Shown piece after piece: positions 1 through 9,161 of a stretch of 64,000 nucleotides of DNA (position 1 is the first letter of the stretch; each line of letters starts with the position of its first letter). The notes beneath the pieces are model-generated. The model made no database searches. It was given only the letters and a program-made list of their open reading frames with translations, and had not been told where the DNA came from. The position numbers and the translations under genes were made by a program. Origin of the DNA: Faecalicatena_A orotica (GTDB taxonomy: Bacteria > Bacillota > Clostridia > Lachnospirales > Lachnospiraceae); NCBI RefSeq assembly GCF_040545875.1, contig NZ_JBEPMR010000019.1, one strand, 5' to 3'.

Positions 1-315
1 ATTAGGGCGCAAATGGTAACAGCTTAACGAACCAAACCGTTGCGTAAACGCTTCTGCAAAATTGTAGCAAACAGACACAATCGTTTCCTCATTTTCTCCA
101 AGCTGACTATAATAAATCCCTATAAACATTAAGCCACCCTCAACCAACCCACATTGTGCCCTGAATCCTCCTGCACCATGTAAACCAATGGCTGATAGGA
201 GTGTTTGTGCATTATATTCAATATTAAAGAGTTTTCCCAAGCAAATTAAGATAGTTCTTGCGCAATTTATATCGTTATTCCAATATAGCTCATGTACTTT
301 CTCTTTTATATTCAT
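1..315 (-). CDS. C_GCAxxG_C_C family putative redox protein, 3' end cut by the window edge
   Basis: The frame is open for 105 codons from an ATG at 315 to the left edge and has no stop in the window. The product carries the central motif GLHGAGGFRAQCGLVEGG (about residues 44-61), with a conserved glycine-rich stretch and a Cys, and a further Cys at residue 83. This fits the small C_GCAxxG_C_C family, thought to bind a redox cofactor or metal through conserved cysteines. The ATG is preceded by GAGGTGA. Its biochemical role is unknown; the family call rests on motif recognition. The two genes that follow on the same strand are unrelated small proteins. Confidence 0.6.
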   Translation of the reverse strand, partial: MNIKEKVHELYWNNDINCARTILICLGKLFNIEYNAQTLLSAIGLHGAGGFRAQCGLVEGGLMFIGIYYSQLGENEETIVSVCYNFAEAFTQRFGSLSCYHLRPN

Positions 316-376
316 TTTACACGTCACCTCACTTAAATATTAATGCTTCTTCTTTGCTAAACTGAAAGTTGTCAAA

Positions 377-772
377 TCAGCTTAAACACCACTTTACAAT
401 ATTTGTAATCAGTTTTGTTGGCAATGCTTTATTATAAGGAAAATAGATTGCATTTTTCTTTGTGACAAATTCATTTAACTCGGATGCAAATTCTCCAATA
501 GCTTCAATCCCTACATAAAAACTAATATGCTCTTTACAAGCAGAAAAGGAGATAGATTTTCCTTCTTTTTCATAATACGGCATACTCCATAAGATACGTT
601 CATTTATACATGGAACACCATTTTGCAATGTAATCATCATTTCTGTTAAATGGGAATGTATTTCTATTGGTTGCGAATCTATATATTCTAATACTGTTTC
701 AGGTGTTTTTCCGCAATAATGTCCCTGATTTGTTCTTTTAAACTCTCTTCCACATTTGGGGCAAATCCACAT
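377..772 (-). CDS. DUF1801-family protein with N-terminal zinc ribbon
   Basis: The 131-residue product begins with CPKCGREF and a further Cys at about residue 20 (HYC), which resembles a short zinc-ribbon knuckle. The rest, with the pattern around ILWSMPYYEKEGKSISF and a later KALPTKLI segment, matches DUF1801/YdhG-like proteins, which fold like iron-chaperone frataxin relatives but have no settled function. A GAGGAG Shine-Dalgarno lies upstream of the ATG at 772. Gene neighbours give no functional hint. The family assignment is moderately secure; the function is not known. Confidence 0.55.
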   Translation of the reverse strand: MWICPKCGREFKRTNQGHYCGKTPETVLEYIDSQPIEIHSHLTEMMITLQNGVPCINERILWSMPYYEKEGKSISFSACKEHISFYVGIEAIGEFASELNEFVTKKNAIYFPYNKALPTKLITNIVKWCLS

Positions 773-837
773 ATTTTATTTTCTCCTCAACTTCAAATTT
801 TCCCTACCACAAGCTGAAATTTATAATATGATTCATC

Positions 838-1209
838 TCATGTATTATTTAGAATTTCTTCTATTTGAAAGATATATTTAAACTGTATCAAGCTATCAGA
901 ATCTTTCTCCTGCCCTTCCAGTTCTTCTTGCAATGAATTTTTTTCATCAATAATAAAATAGATACATTGACACCCATATTCAACTGCCTTAGGCATAAAA
1001 TAGTCAGCAACCCATTTAGTATCTTCTGGTATGTTTTCAAATCCAGTTCTGGTATCCGCAACATAATTACATTTGTATTGCTTTATAACCTCTAATGCAT
1101 GCTCTAAAGGTTTTCTATAATTACCTTTACAACAAAACTTTTTCCACTTCACAAATACTACATTATACGTCTCTTCATAATTCACATCGCAATATTCAGA
1201 TAAATACAT
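838..1209 (-). CDS. SpoIIAA/STAS-like small protein
   Basis: This encodes 123 residues with the features of small STAS/SpoIIAA-like proteins: an early VVFVKWKKF strand-helix, a regularly spaced helix (HALEVIKQYK) and the diagnostic core YVADTRTG followed by PEDTKWVADYFMPKA. In other bacteria such proteins are single-domain and of unknown role. GGAGGTGAGTAAATG supplies a clear start. There are no membrane segments. It could instead be an unassigned family with the same fold; I would not give it a function. Confidence 0.5.
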   Translation of the reverse strand: MYLSEYCDVNYEETYNVVFVKWKKFCCKGNYRKPLEHALEVIKQYKCNYVADTRTGFENIPEDTKWVADYFMPKAVEYGCQCIYFIIDEKNSLQEELEGQEKDSDSLIQFKYIFQIEEILNNT

Positions 1210-1467
1210 TTACTCACCTCCATAACTTTCGAATCACCTATATCTTGCTTGCAATTTCATTTTCTATAAGGCGGTTCGCAATTTCAAATGCCTTTATCCG
1301 TCTTTTTGAAATTCCATTTTTACCTCCACAACTCCAAATTTTAACAGTTATAAGTTCAGGGAAAGCTTCCGGGCCATGCTGATGAATTCTTCAAGATGGC
1401 GCAGGCCTTGCTGGTCAGAAACAGGCGATCCTCCAGAATATCGATATCCACCTCTCATATCTATAGT
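1210..1467. other. Intergenic stretch with short decayed-looking frames
   Basis: No gene is supported here. On the minus strand two short frames are open, one of about 37 codons ending near 1352 and one of about 33 codons ending near 1230. Neither resembles a family I know. The stretch may be the 3' region of the upstream AraC-GH39 message plus gene debris. No convincing T-tailed terminator was seen. Confidence 0.35.
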
Positions 1468-3876
1468 TTATATTTTTATAAATCGTATAAAAGCAAATTC
1501 ATTTGCTTCCAACTGAACCTCCAGAACAGCCTGCCCCTTCTTTACCTCTACTTTTTGAATCATCAGTTTCGGCTCACATACCCTTCTGAAATATTTGATA
1601 TCACTTCGTGATAACTCCTTAACATAATCCATTTCTCCCCATATACTCAGTACACTTCCGCTCTGCTCGTTCATCCGGTATGTTTTCATCTGATAAAGGC
1701 CGTTGTCTAGATCTTTGAGTTCTATTTTTAATTCCATCCCGTCCTGGTCTTCAAAGTATTTCCATATATGTTCTTTTTCCAGTTTATCCTCCTCAGTGAA
1801 ATAGTAATTGTAATTCAATTTTTTCTGGTTATGACATATAATACCGTATGCACGGCGTCCGTCGGTTGTAACCAAGTGATTTTGACTATGTCCGACATAA
1901 TATCCGTATAGCTGGTTCAAAAAATCAAAAGCAAATCCGGCAGGCTTTAAAATACCGTCTTTGGTCAAGAGTCCTGTACCTCCGTGAAGCAGTGCATTAG
2001 AGTCAAAATATTCAGATACCCTGTCACTTCCCAGAAAATAACCCAGAACATCAATTTCACCATAAATATCTAATATATTTTTAATGATATATGCACCCTT
2101 AAAACAGGTATCATTAATATAATTCCTGTCAGAGACCGTCAGGTTCCATTCCGTTACATAGAGCTTGATATCTTCCATACCAGCTTCATTCATCATCTTT
2201 TTAACAGATGACACACCATGATAAAGAAAGGCATTATCCGTACTTCGCTTTGAATACATTTCCAAATCTTCTTCGCCTCTCATATAAGCATAATTCAGAA
2301 TAGAAATAAAATCCGGCCGGCATTCCTGCTGATTCCATTTCTGTAGAAATTTCTCGGTAGAGTTTAAGGCAAAATTTGTCTGTATTCCGCAGCCACCGAG
2401 TTTAATTTTTCGGCTGTAGTTTTTTACTATTTTTGATATAAGATTAAACAGAGTAAAGTAATCATTGTAATCGTTATCTCTTTCTATCATTTGCTCATCC
2501 AGCCACAATTCCATTTGCCATGTATCCACCTGATCCTGTCCATATCGGTTTATCAGATGGCTCATTAATGCTTCCATTATCATCTGCCATTCCTGCAGTT
2601 CCGTAAATACCGGTGATACTTCTTCAAAATATAATGCTTTTCGTACACTTTTCTGTATCCTTCTTGGCTTCTGCCCGAGTTCAATAAGAGGTTTTATCCC
2701 CTGCTGTATCAGGAAGTCGAGAATTCCATCCAGTCTGGAAAAATTGTATTCAGCATCCGGGTTCTTTATATCAATCAACATCTGCTTTGAAAAAATATTC
2801 CAGAATCGTACGTATTCGAAACCAAGAGATTCATTTAGGAGTATAATATGTTCTCTGACTTCTGAACGGAGAAGATCCTCAGCCGGGCCTGCATTCAGAA
2901 GCTTCTTCCAACAGGTCTTAAGCTGTATTTTATGCTGAACCGAATAACAGGCGGATATCAGGTTTTTGGACTGACTTTTTTTCTGTTTTATATTCTGTGG
3001 TGCAAAAAAACTTTCCAGACGCTTTTCTACGGCATTAAGGCTCTCCGCTTTATCTTTTTCCAGTAATTGTTCTTTTGATTTTTTACGAAATACAGAAGGT
3101 GTCTCTCCATATGCCTTTTTAAAGGACTTATTAAAAATAGCAACACTCGCAAAACCATTATCATAAGCTATCCGGGTAATTGGAACATTGGAATACAATA
3201 GCTCGTCCACTGCATGATACAGACGGATATTAGCCAGATACTCTGCAAAACTCATTCCAAAATTTTTCTTAAAAAAACGTGACAGATAACCATTTGAGAG
3301 GTAGAGCTTATCGGCAAGATCATTCAGACTAATTGGCTGATTGTAATTAGACCGTATGTAATTGTTGATTTGAAGTATCCGGCTCTCAAACCGGTCCTTT
3401 TCCGACATATTGTCTCTATTCAGTGAACTGACCAGAAAATTTACGGTTAGAATCTCCATGATTCGATAGCAGAGTGAAATATGTCCAAAGTCAGCGGTAT
3501 TGCCCCGGGTATTCAGATACTGGGAAAGCAGCTTTTTCAAGACTATACGGAGGTCTTCAAAACTTTCGCTTTCATCTCGTGTAGAATCACACCAGATTAT
3601 AATATCCAGACTCTGATATACGTCACTGATCAGCTCATAGCTGATCAGAAGCTTAACGAATAAAATGTTATCCGATCCTGACAGACTATGCTTTTTATTT
3701 GCATTAAGGACCAGAATATCTTCTTCCGTCATATGTGTTGTTTTTTCACCTGTTTTTACTGTCAGGTTTCCTTCCAGTATATATAAAAGCTCAAAATCTT
3801 GATGAAAGTGCTCATCTTCTTCTGCTCTGTTCAGAATTTGTATCCTGAGTTTTTCTTTCCTTGCATACCCATCCAT
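1468..3876 (-). CDS. AraC-family regulator fused to a GH39-like domain
   Basis: The start is placed at the ATG at 3876 because CCTCC at 3888-3892 gives a GGAGG site; an ATG at 3900 would have none. The 802-residue product has an N-terminal cupin-like segment (HQDFELLYILEGNLTV), then two AraC helix-turn-helix motifs (LNDLADKLYLSNGYLSRFFK and ITRIAYDNGFASVAIFNKSF, about residues 190-270). About 500 residues of GH39/beta-xylosidase-like TIM barrel follow. The nucleophile strand is recognisable (YVTEWNLT), but the usual WNEP acid/base motif reads WLDE, so catalysis is doubtful and the domain may sense a glycoside. Lying last in the C-glycoside cluster, it is a plausible regulator of it. The regulatory target is inferred. 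Confidence 0.75.
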   Translation of the reverse strand: MDGYARKEKLRIQILNRAEEDEHFHQDFELLYILEGNLTVKTGEKTTHMTEEDILVLNANKKHSLSGSDNILFVKLLISYELISDVYQSLDIIIWCDSTRDESESFEDLRIVLKKLLSQYLNTRGNTADFGHISLCYRIMEILTVNFLVSSLNRDNMSEKDRFESRILQINNYIRSNYNQPISLNDLADKLYLSNGYLSRFFKKNFGMSFAEYLANIRLYHAVDELLYSNVPITRIAYDNGFASVAIFNKSFKKAYGETPSVFRKKSKEQLLEKDKAESLNAVEKRLESFFAPQNIKQKKSQSKNLISACYSVQHKIQLKTCWKKLLNAGPAEDLLRSEVREHIILLNESLGFEYVRFWNIFSKQMLIDIKNPDAEYNFSRLDGILDFLIQQGIKPLIELGQKPRRIQKSVRKALYFEEVSPVFTELQEWQMIMEALMSHLINRYGQDQVDTWQMELWLDEQMIERDNDYNDYFTLFNLISKIVKNYSRKIKLGGCGIQTNFALNSTEKFLQKWNQQECRPDFISILNYAYMRGEEDLEMYSKRSTDNAFLYHGVSSVKKMMNEAGMEDIKLYVTEWNLTVSDRNYINDTCFKGAYIIKNILDIYGEIDVLGYFLGSDRVSEYFDSNALLHGGTGLLTKDGILKPAGFAFDFLNQLYGYYVGHSQNHLVTTDGRRAYGIICHNQKKLNYNYYFTEEDKLEKEHIWKYFEDQDGMELKIELKDLDNGLYQMKTYRMNEQSGSVLSIWGEMDYVKELSRSDIKYFRRVCEPKLMIQKVEVKKGQAVLEVQLEANEFAFIRFIKI

Positions 3877-4010
3877 AAAATAGTATCCTCCCGTACCCAT
3901 ATATATCTATATGATAAGATTAAAGTACTTACTGCAATTTGTAAAGAAATTCTGACACTGGAAAAAGTCATGAACATTATTCTGTCCACAACTTTTCCAT
4001 GAAATATGTT

Positions 4011-5387
4011 TTATTGATTTATTGTTTTTTTGGCTCTTTCATCCAGCTTTGCTCTGATTGCAGCATTTTTTTCTTCGTTTAATGGGTAAAGCCTTAATGG
4101 CAGGAGACACAGCAGGAACAAGATGCCAAATACAAGGTTTACTGTCAGGTTAATTCCAGCTAATGCTGAAGCACTCTGTTCTGTATTAGCTATATAACCT
4201 GTAGCCCCCATTATCAGCAATGCTCCGGACACTCCGATCGCAGAACCAAATTTAGTTGATAAGGATACCGTTGCATAAGAAGTTCCATCTGCCCGAATCC
4301 CCATTTTTTCTTCCTGATAATTAATGGCTTCCGGAATCATCGCCATAGGAATCGGGAAAGAGAAACAGAAGAATCCATATAATGCGTGCAGTATAAGTAA
4401 GACAGGTATATTCGTATACCCAATCGTTCTTCCGACAATATAAATGGCAATAAGGGAACATCCTGCGCCAATGTATCCAATGGCACACATTTTTTTCTTT
4501 CCTACTCTGATAATATAATTTTTTGTTACAATAATGCCGATTACAGTACATAAGGAAGGCAGTGACATGAATAAAGAAATTAGGTCAAAACGCTGTACAT
4601 TATATATCAGATAATACACAATAACACCCATGCGCCCAAAGAATGCTGTCATTGCTAAAAATTGAATTGCGAAAATCAGCATGAGTGGTTTGTTGCTAAG
4701 TACAGACTTAATGCTTTTAGAGACTGGCACTCTTGTCGCATTTGCAGCAGGTATAATTGTTTCTTTACATTTTGCATATACAAAATAGAAAAGTGGAAGC
4801 GCACAGATTGAATAAATAATGGCTACTTTTGTATATCCGGCAGCAGTATACGTAGCAGAACCATCAGAAAACCTAAGTAACAGCGGCGCGCTCACGGCAT
4901 TTATAAAAACAGAACTGATATTTGTTCCCATCATTCTCCAGCTGGTCAGTTGTGCGATATCTTCCGGATTTGTTGTCATAACGGTTGACAGAGATCCATA
5001 AGACAAATTTACTACTGTATAAAGCATGCCGCAGGCTATGTAAGTAAAAGCTGCCCATACGATTGCTGTTTTTCCGGTCCCCAGAGTAGTAAATGCTAGA
5101 ACCGCAAACAATGCCAGAAACGGACTTCCATAAAATATATAAGGGCGGAATCTTCCTTTCTTTGTATTTGTACGTTCAGCAATTGCCCCAAACATCGGGT
5201 CATTGACGCCATCCCATATTTTTGCAATCAACATAATAGCAGATGCCGCCGCCGGAGCCATACCTACTACATCTGTATAGAAAACGCTCAGATAGCTTCC
5301 AATAAAGGTCCAGCATAAATTACTGGCAAAATCACCACACCCATATGCAAAAAGTGTACCCTTCGATAATCTCTTCTTTGATTCCAT
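4011..5387 (-). CDS. GPH-family (MelB-like) glycoside:cation symporter
   Basis: The 458-residue polytopic membrane protein has about 12 hydrophobic segments. The glycoside-pentoside-hexuronide signature lies in the first third: KIWDGVNDPMFGAIAERT followed by KKGRFRPYI. Members of this family import glycosides with Na+ or H+. The gene follows the deglycosidase alpha subunit on the same strand after 141 bp, and GGGAGG precedes the ATG. Position in the cluster suggests that it imports the C-glycoside or a related conjugate; the sequence alone does not show the substrate. Confidence 0.8.
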   Translation of the reverse strand: MESKKRLSKGTLFAYGCGDFASNLCWTFIGSYLSVFYTDVVGMAPAAASAIMLIAKIWDGVNDPMFGAIAERTNTKKGRFRPYIFYGSPFLALFAVLAFTTLGTGKTAIVWAAFTYIACGMLYTVVNLSYGSLSTVMTTNPEDIAQLTSWRMMGTNISSVFINAVSAPLLLRFSDGSATYTAAGYTKVAIIYSICALPLFYFVYAKCKETIIPAANATRVPVSKSIKSVLSNKPLMLIFAIQFLAMTAFFGRMGVIVYYLIYNVQRFDLISLFMSLPSLCTVIGIIVTKNYIIRVGKKKMCAIGYIGAGCSLIAIYIVGRTIGYTNIPVLLILHALYGFFCFSFPIPMAMIPEAINYQEEKMGIRADGTSYATVSLSTKFGSAIGVSGALLIMGATGYIANTEQSASALAGINLTVNLVFGILFLLCLLPLRLYPLNEEKNAAIRAKLDERAKKTINQ

Positions 5388-5463
5388 TTAAATCCTCCCA
5401 ATATTGTCTTGACAAAATATATTTTAAGGAATTAATATGAATACGAGGTTGTTTTTCATCCTT

Positions 5464-5497
5464 AAGCATATGAGATATGGCACTATCCCATATGCTT
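5464..5497. other. Stable hairpin between alpha-subunit and symporter genes
   Basis: AAGCATATGAGATA (5464-5477) pairs with TATCCCATATGCTT (5484-5497) with one mismatch and a 6-nt loop. The T-run lies on the plus-strand side (5498 onward), so it does not make a good terminator for the minus-strand operon. It may limit read-through or protect the upstream mRNA 3' end, setting different levels for enzyme and transporter. Confidence 0.5.
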
Positions 5498-5528
5498 TTT
5501 TGTCAAGAATTTATAGTTTTTTATCTTA

Positions 5529-6509
5529 TTATGATCTTCCCAGTAGTTTTTTCATCATGGCAATATGTCTTCTGGTCATTTCAACTGCATTTCCTGATGC
5601 ATGGTCTTCATACTCCGAAACAATATATCCTTCAAAGTCAGATTCTTCAATTACCGGCATAATTTTATGATATGGAATACTCGCTTCCTGCAGATCTTCG
5701 CTTAAATAGTGGAATTTTCCATGCATATGGAAACAGTATGGCATTATTTCTTTCAGACCTTCCAGTTCTGCTGTGCAGTCTTTTCTGAACTGTACAAATC
5801 CGTACATTCCCTGAAGGGCGCCAAAGGCCGGACCCGTTGCCCCGGCCTTTGCTAGACGGCCCATTGCTTCTTCCAGTGGTACTTCATTCAGCCTCATTTC
5901 CTTTGCCATTTCTAAGATTTCCAATGGTGTTCCGGCTTCTAACGCTTCGTCCCACATTGGTTTATTGGGTCTGGTAGCAAAAAGCCCGAAATCCGGTACA
6001 AAGCCCAGATATTTTGACCCGGTCTTTTCAAAAACTTCCAGATATTCTCTCATAATTGGTGTATTGGGAGTTTCCGGATTATGTATTTCGATACCAACTT
6101 TAACATCATAAGCTTCTGCATACGGGGCCAGTCTTGCCATTGCACCGGGACTTAAGAGAAACTGTTCTCTCATAATCTTACACCCCATTTTATTGGCACT
6201 CTTCACATCATTAATGGCCATCTGCAGCATTTCATCTTCTGTCAGGTTGCGGTCGCCTCTCATTCCACGGTCCATATTGGCTCCATAGCTGACAGGTTTG
6301 ATATCATAATACTGTGAAATTGCCTGGATCTCCCCGAGAAACTTATCGCTGATATAGGGATACGATGGAATCATCTGTGTAGCAACAATTTCATATCCTT
6401 CTGCTCCGATTTCTTTTGCCTTACGAATGCAATCCTCCAGCGACATCTCTCCTCTGCAGTATTCTCGTGTAAAACAATAGAGTGTAATACCAAGTTTAAT
6501 ATTACTCAT
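5529..6509 (-). CDS. C-glycoside deglycosidase alpha subunit-like (xylose isomerase-like TIM barrel)
   Basis: The start at 6509 is chosen because GGGAG sits just upstream and the longer frame would overlap the previous gene. The 326-residue product is a sugar phosphate isomerase/epimerase-type TIM barrel. Candidate metal ligands are Glu141 (GIEIHNP), Asp173 (VPDFGLF), His261 or His263 (CFHMHGK) and Glu299 (VSEYED). His143, two residues after Glu141, matches the position I recall for the proposed catalytic base in DgpC-type enzymes. Known C-glycoside deglycosidases are heterodimers of such a barrel with a DUF6379-type beta subunit, and that partner is encoded 16 bp upstream. They cleave the C-C bond of 3-oxo-C-glucosides with a divalent metal. 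The assignment rests on the gene pair; substrate is unproven. Confidence 0.72.
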   Translation of the reverse strand: MSNIKLGITLYCFTREYCRGEMSLEDCIRKAKEIGAEGYEIVATQMIPSYPYISDKFLGEIQAISQYYDIKPVSYGANMDRGMRGDRNLTEDEMLQMAINDVKSANKMGCKIMREQFLLSPGAMARLAPYAEAYDVKVGIEIHNPETPNTPIMREYLEVFEKTGSKYLGFVPDFGLFATRPNKPMWDEALEAGTPLEILEMAKEMRLNEVPLEEAMGRLAKAGATGPAFGALQGMYGFVQFRKDCTAELEGLKEIMPYCFHMHGKFHYLSEDLQEASIPYHKIMPVIEESDFEGYIVSEYEDHASGNAVEMTRRHIAMMKKLLGRS

Positions 6510-6525
6510 AATTTTTTCTCCCTTC

Positions 6526-6963
6526 TCAAAATTCTGCAAGCATCAGTTTCTTGATCCCGCAGCTGTCGATCGGCATATATTCTGTATCACTAAGCGGCAT
6601 ATAAGGGGAATGGAACATTAATGTGACATCAATTTCATGCTCTCCCGGTTCTAATCCACCATCATTAAAAACTTTTATTGTTGCCGGTTCCGTGATTGTC
6701 CAGAATTCTGACACGAGATCATGAAGCTGGCATATACCAAACTCTTTTCCATGTATACAGAATTTAATGTTATCTTCATGAACTTCCTGCCCGTCAACTT
6801 TCACTTTCAGTTCGTCAATCACGGATAGAAAATGTCCCCTGTAATAGCTGAGTCTGATATCGAACTGATATCCAGTTTTATTACCATTTGTAAAGATATT
6901 TTTCAAGCTGTTATCACATACTACATCTACAAAATTTATTCTCATTGCAAAAGCCATTGACAT
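6526..6963 (-). CDS. C-glycoside deglycosidase beta subunit-like (DUF6379)
   Basis: The 145-residue beta-rich protein has no membrane segments or signal peptide. The patterns FDIRLSYYRGHFLSVIDEL, VKVDGQEV and GEHEIDVTLMFHSPYMPL match the DUF6379 family, whose characterised members (DgpB/CarC type) are the small subunit of C-glycoside deglycosidases. It lies between a Gfo/Idh/MocA oxidoreductase and the TIM-barrel alpha subunit with gaps of 13 and 16 bp, so the three are almost certainly co-transcribed and the two subunits co-translated. This small subunit is the most specific marker of the pathway in the window. I recognise the family from sequence pattern and could not run a search. Confidence 0.72.
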   Translation of the reverse strand: MSMAFAMRINFVDVVCDNSLKNIFTNGNKTGYQFDIRLSYYRGHFLSVIDELKVKVDGQEVHEDNIKFCIHGKEFGICQLHDLVSEFWTITEPATIKVFNDGGLEPGEHEIDVTLMFHSPYMPLSDTEYMPIDSCGIKKLMLAEF

Positions 6964-6976
6964 TTACCTCCCGTGT

Positions 6977-8080
6977 TTAAAATTTAATTTCCCTATTTTC
7001 TTTAGCTGACTGGTATATTGCCTCCAGAACTTTCGTTACGGTCAGGGCTTCTTCCGGTTTTACCAACGGCTGTGTATTATTTTTTACCGCATTCAGCCAT
7101 TGTCTGCAGTCAATGGTTCCCTCTTCACCGCCGCCGCCGCCAAAATAAGCCACGCCTCCGACAGATGACAATGTTTCTTCCATTAACTGCCCGTTTCTTC
7201 CCCGGTTATAGATCAGTTCGTTCTTGGAATAACTCATTCCCGAGTGTATCTCGGCACCGGCAGCTGTACCACATAATGTGGCAGAGGCTTCTCTGGATTC
7301 CTTCATATTAATTGCCCAGCTTGCCTCAAGATGAATGGCTGCCCCGTTTTTCAATTTTATGTATCCCATAGCGGAATCTTCTACTTCAAAGGTATCAGGA
7401 TCCCACGGCCCGAACAGGTTCCCTTCTGTTGCCTGCTGCAGATTTCCCAGTTTGTAAAATACAGAACCTGTTACACTTTCTATTTCATAATTGTTCATGC
7501 ACCACAGAGTAATATCCAGCGCATGTGTCCCGATATCAATTAACGGACCGCCGCCCTGCTGCTCTTTGTCCATGAATACACCCCATGTCGGAACACCTCT
7601 CCTGCGGACCGCATGTGCTTTTCCATAGTAGATATCCCCCAGTTCTCCTTTTTCGCAGGAGGCATGCAGATTCTGTACATCTGGGCGGAACCGGTTCTGA
7701 TAACCAACCGTGAACTGCATGCCGGACTTCTTCCATGCCTCTATCATTTTCTCTGCTTCTGCTGTGCTGTGCGACATTGGCTTTTCACAATATACATGTT
7801 TTTTTGCTTCGAATGACGCAATTGCAATTTCGCTGTGTGAAACATTCGGAGTACAGATATGTACAACATCTGCATCCGTTTCTTTGAGAAGCTTCTTATA
7901 ATCAGTATAAACACCTGCACCCGGTGCGCCATATTCTTTTGCTGCTTTTGCCGCACGTTCTTCAATAAGGTCGCAGAATGCCGTGATTTCCGCCAGTTCT
8001 GTATTATTTTGCAGTGCGGGGAAATGTTTCTGATTTGCAATACCTCCACATCCAATAATTGCCACTTTTAATTTGCTCAT
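6977..8080 (-). CDS. Gfo/Idh/MocA oxidoreductase, DgpA-like
   Basis: The 367-residue product has an N-terminal Rossmann fold (IIGCGGIANQKHF), the family EKP motif in YCEKPMSHS at about residue 98, and the DIGTHALD helix in the C-terminal domain. Members oxidise or reduce sugar hydroxyls with bound NAD(H). In puerarin-degrading gut bacteria a protein of this family (DgpA) oxidises the 3-hydroxyl of the C-linked glucose so that the deglycosidase can act. Being immediately upstream of the beta and alpha subunits supports that role here. It could act on another sugar; only the family is certain. Confidence 0.75.
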   Translation of the reverse strand: MSKLKVAIIGCGGIANQKHFPALQNNTELAEITAFCDLIEERAAKAAKEYGAPGAGVYTDYKKLLKETDADVVHICTPNVSHSEIAIASFEAKKHVYCEKPMSHSTAEAEKMIEAWKKSGMQFTVGYQNRFRPDVQNLHASCEKGELGDIYYGKAHAVRRRGVPTWGVFMDKEQQGGGPLIDIGTHALDITLWCMNNYEIESVTGSVFYKLGNLQQATEGNLFGPWDPDTFEVEDSAMGYIKLKNGAAIHLEASWAINMKESREASATLCGTAAGAEIHSGMSYSKNELIYNRGRNGQLMEETLSSVGGVAYFGGGGGEEGTIDCRQWLNAVKNNTQPLVKPEEALTVTKVLEAIYQSAKENREIKF

Positions 8081-8114
8081 TTTAACTCCTCCTAATTTTT
8101 TATTGTTTTAATAT

Positions 8115-9161
8115 TTACTCAAAAAGTATCGCCTCACGGGTTTGTGCTGATTGCCGGGCAGCCTCCATGACTGAAAGCACACGGCGCACTTCAGAAATCT
8201 TAATGATAGATTCTTCCCTGCCATTCAGTACACCATCTACATTTTTATAAAAATCAACCCAGTCGGTATCTACTTCCGGCAGTTCTTCTTTTACGATCCC
8301 TCCTGGCGGGACTGGTGCAAACTGTCTGGTCGGGCCTGCTTCTGTCTCTACTATTTGTGAAGGCAGTTTTTCCAACATCTTGCCGGTCCGGTAAATATTT
8401 CCGTCGCATCCAAAGGATTTTACAATCATGGTTCCTTTATCTCCTGCTGCCAGCCATCTCGGCTGATACTCCAGAATGTAGGTGGAAAGTTCAATATGGG
8501 CCGTAATACCGTTATCTAACTTTAATATGATCTTAAAATAATCATCGACTTCCTCATGAAGGACGTTTTTTATATCTGCATAGACAGATTTGATTTTTGC
8601 TTCAGGCATCATAAACAGAATCTGGTCAATCAAATGGACCCCCCAGTCATAAATCATGCCGCCGCCATATTTTTGATATAAATGCCATTCATGCATATAT
8701 CCGTTACCTGAATGAAGCTTTGACTCAATCGTAAAAATATTTCCGAGCAGCTTTTCATCAAAGGCTTTCTTGACTATGAGCATATCACGATCCCATCTTC
8801 TGTTCTGGTGTGCCGTAAATACAACCCCTGCTTTCTTACAGGCGGTTTCCATTTCATCCAATTCTGCCACAGACAAAGCCGCCGGTTTTTCTGTGATGAC
8901 GTGTTTTCCGTATTCTGCAGCTTTAATACACATTTCTTTATGAAGATGGTTTGGAACTGTCAGTACAACTGTATTTACGTCAGGATCTTCCAGAAGTTCT
9001 TCTGCTGTCTTATAAAATTTATATCCCATTTCAGCAGCGTCTTTCTGCTTCGCTTCAGCAATATCACACACGGCAGCAATTTCAACTCCTGCCCGGGGGG
9101 CATTTTGCGCATGCCATTTTCCCATGCCTCCGAATCCAATGATTCCTAGCTTGATTTTCAT
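8115..9161 (-). CDS. Gfo/Idh/MocA family oxidoreductase, first gene of the C-glycoside cluster
   Basis: The 348-residue protein has the Rossmann motif IIGFGGMGKWHAQ, the EKP signature in TEKPAALS and the DWGVHLIDQ helix of the catalytic domain. It is clearly homologous to, but diverged from, the adjacent oxidoreductase. Two such enzymes in one cluster suggest one oxidises the bound sugar and the other recycles or reduces the released 3-keto sugar. That split is an inference. It is the first gene of the operon, with about 240 bp upstream that should contain the promoter. Confidence 0.75.
   Translation of the reverse strand: MKIKLGIIGFGGMGKWHAQNAPRAGVEIAAVCDIAEAKQKDAAEMGYKFYKTAEELLEDPDVNTVVLTVPNHLHKEMCIKAAEYGKHVITEKPAALSVAELDEMETACKKAGVVFTAHQNRRWDRDMLIVKKAFDEKLLGNIFTIESKLHSGNGYMHEWHLYQKYGGGMIYDWGVHLIDQILFMMPEAKIKSVYADIKNVLHEEVDDYFKIILKLDNGITAHIELSTYILEYQPRWLAAGDKGTMIVKSFGCDGNIYRTGKMLEKLPSQIVETEAGPTRQFAPVPPGGIVKEELPEVDTDWVDFYKNVDGVLNGREESIIKISEVRRVLSVMEAARQSAQTREAILFE

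Noticed and set aside
5464..5497. Terminator for the C-glycoside operon
   Set aside because: The T-run is on the plus-strand side, so it does not make an intrinsic terminator for minus-strand genes.
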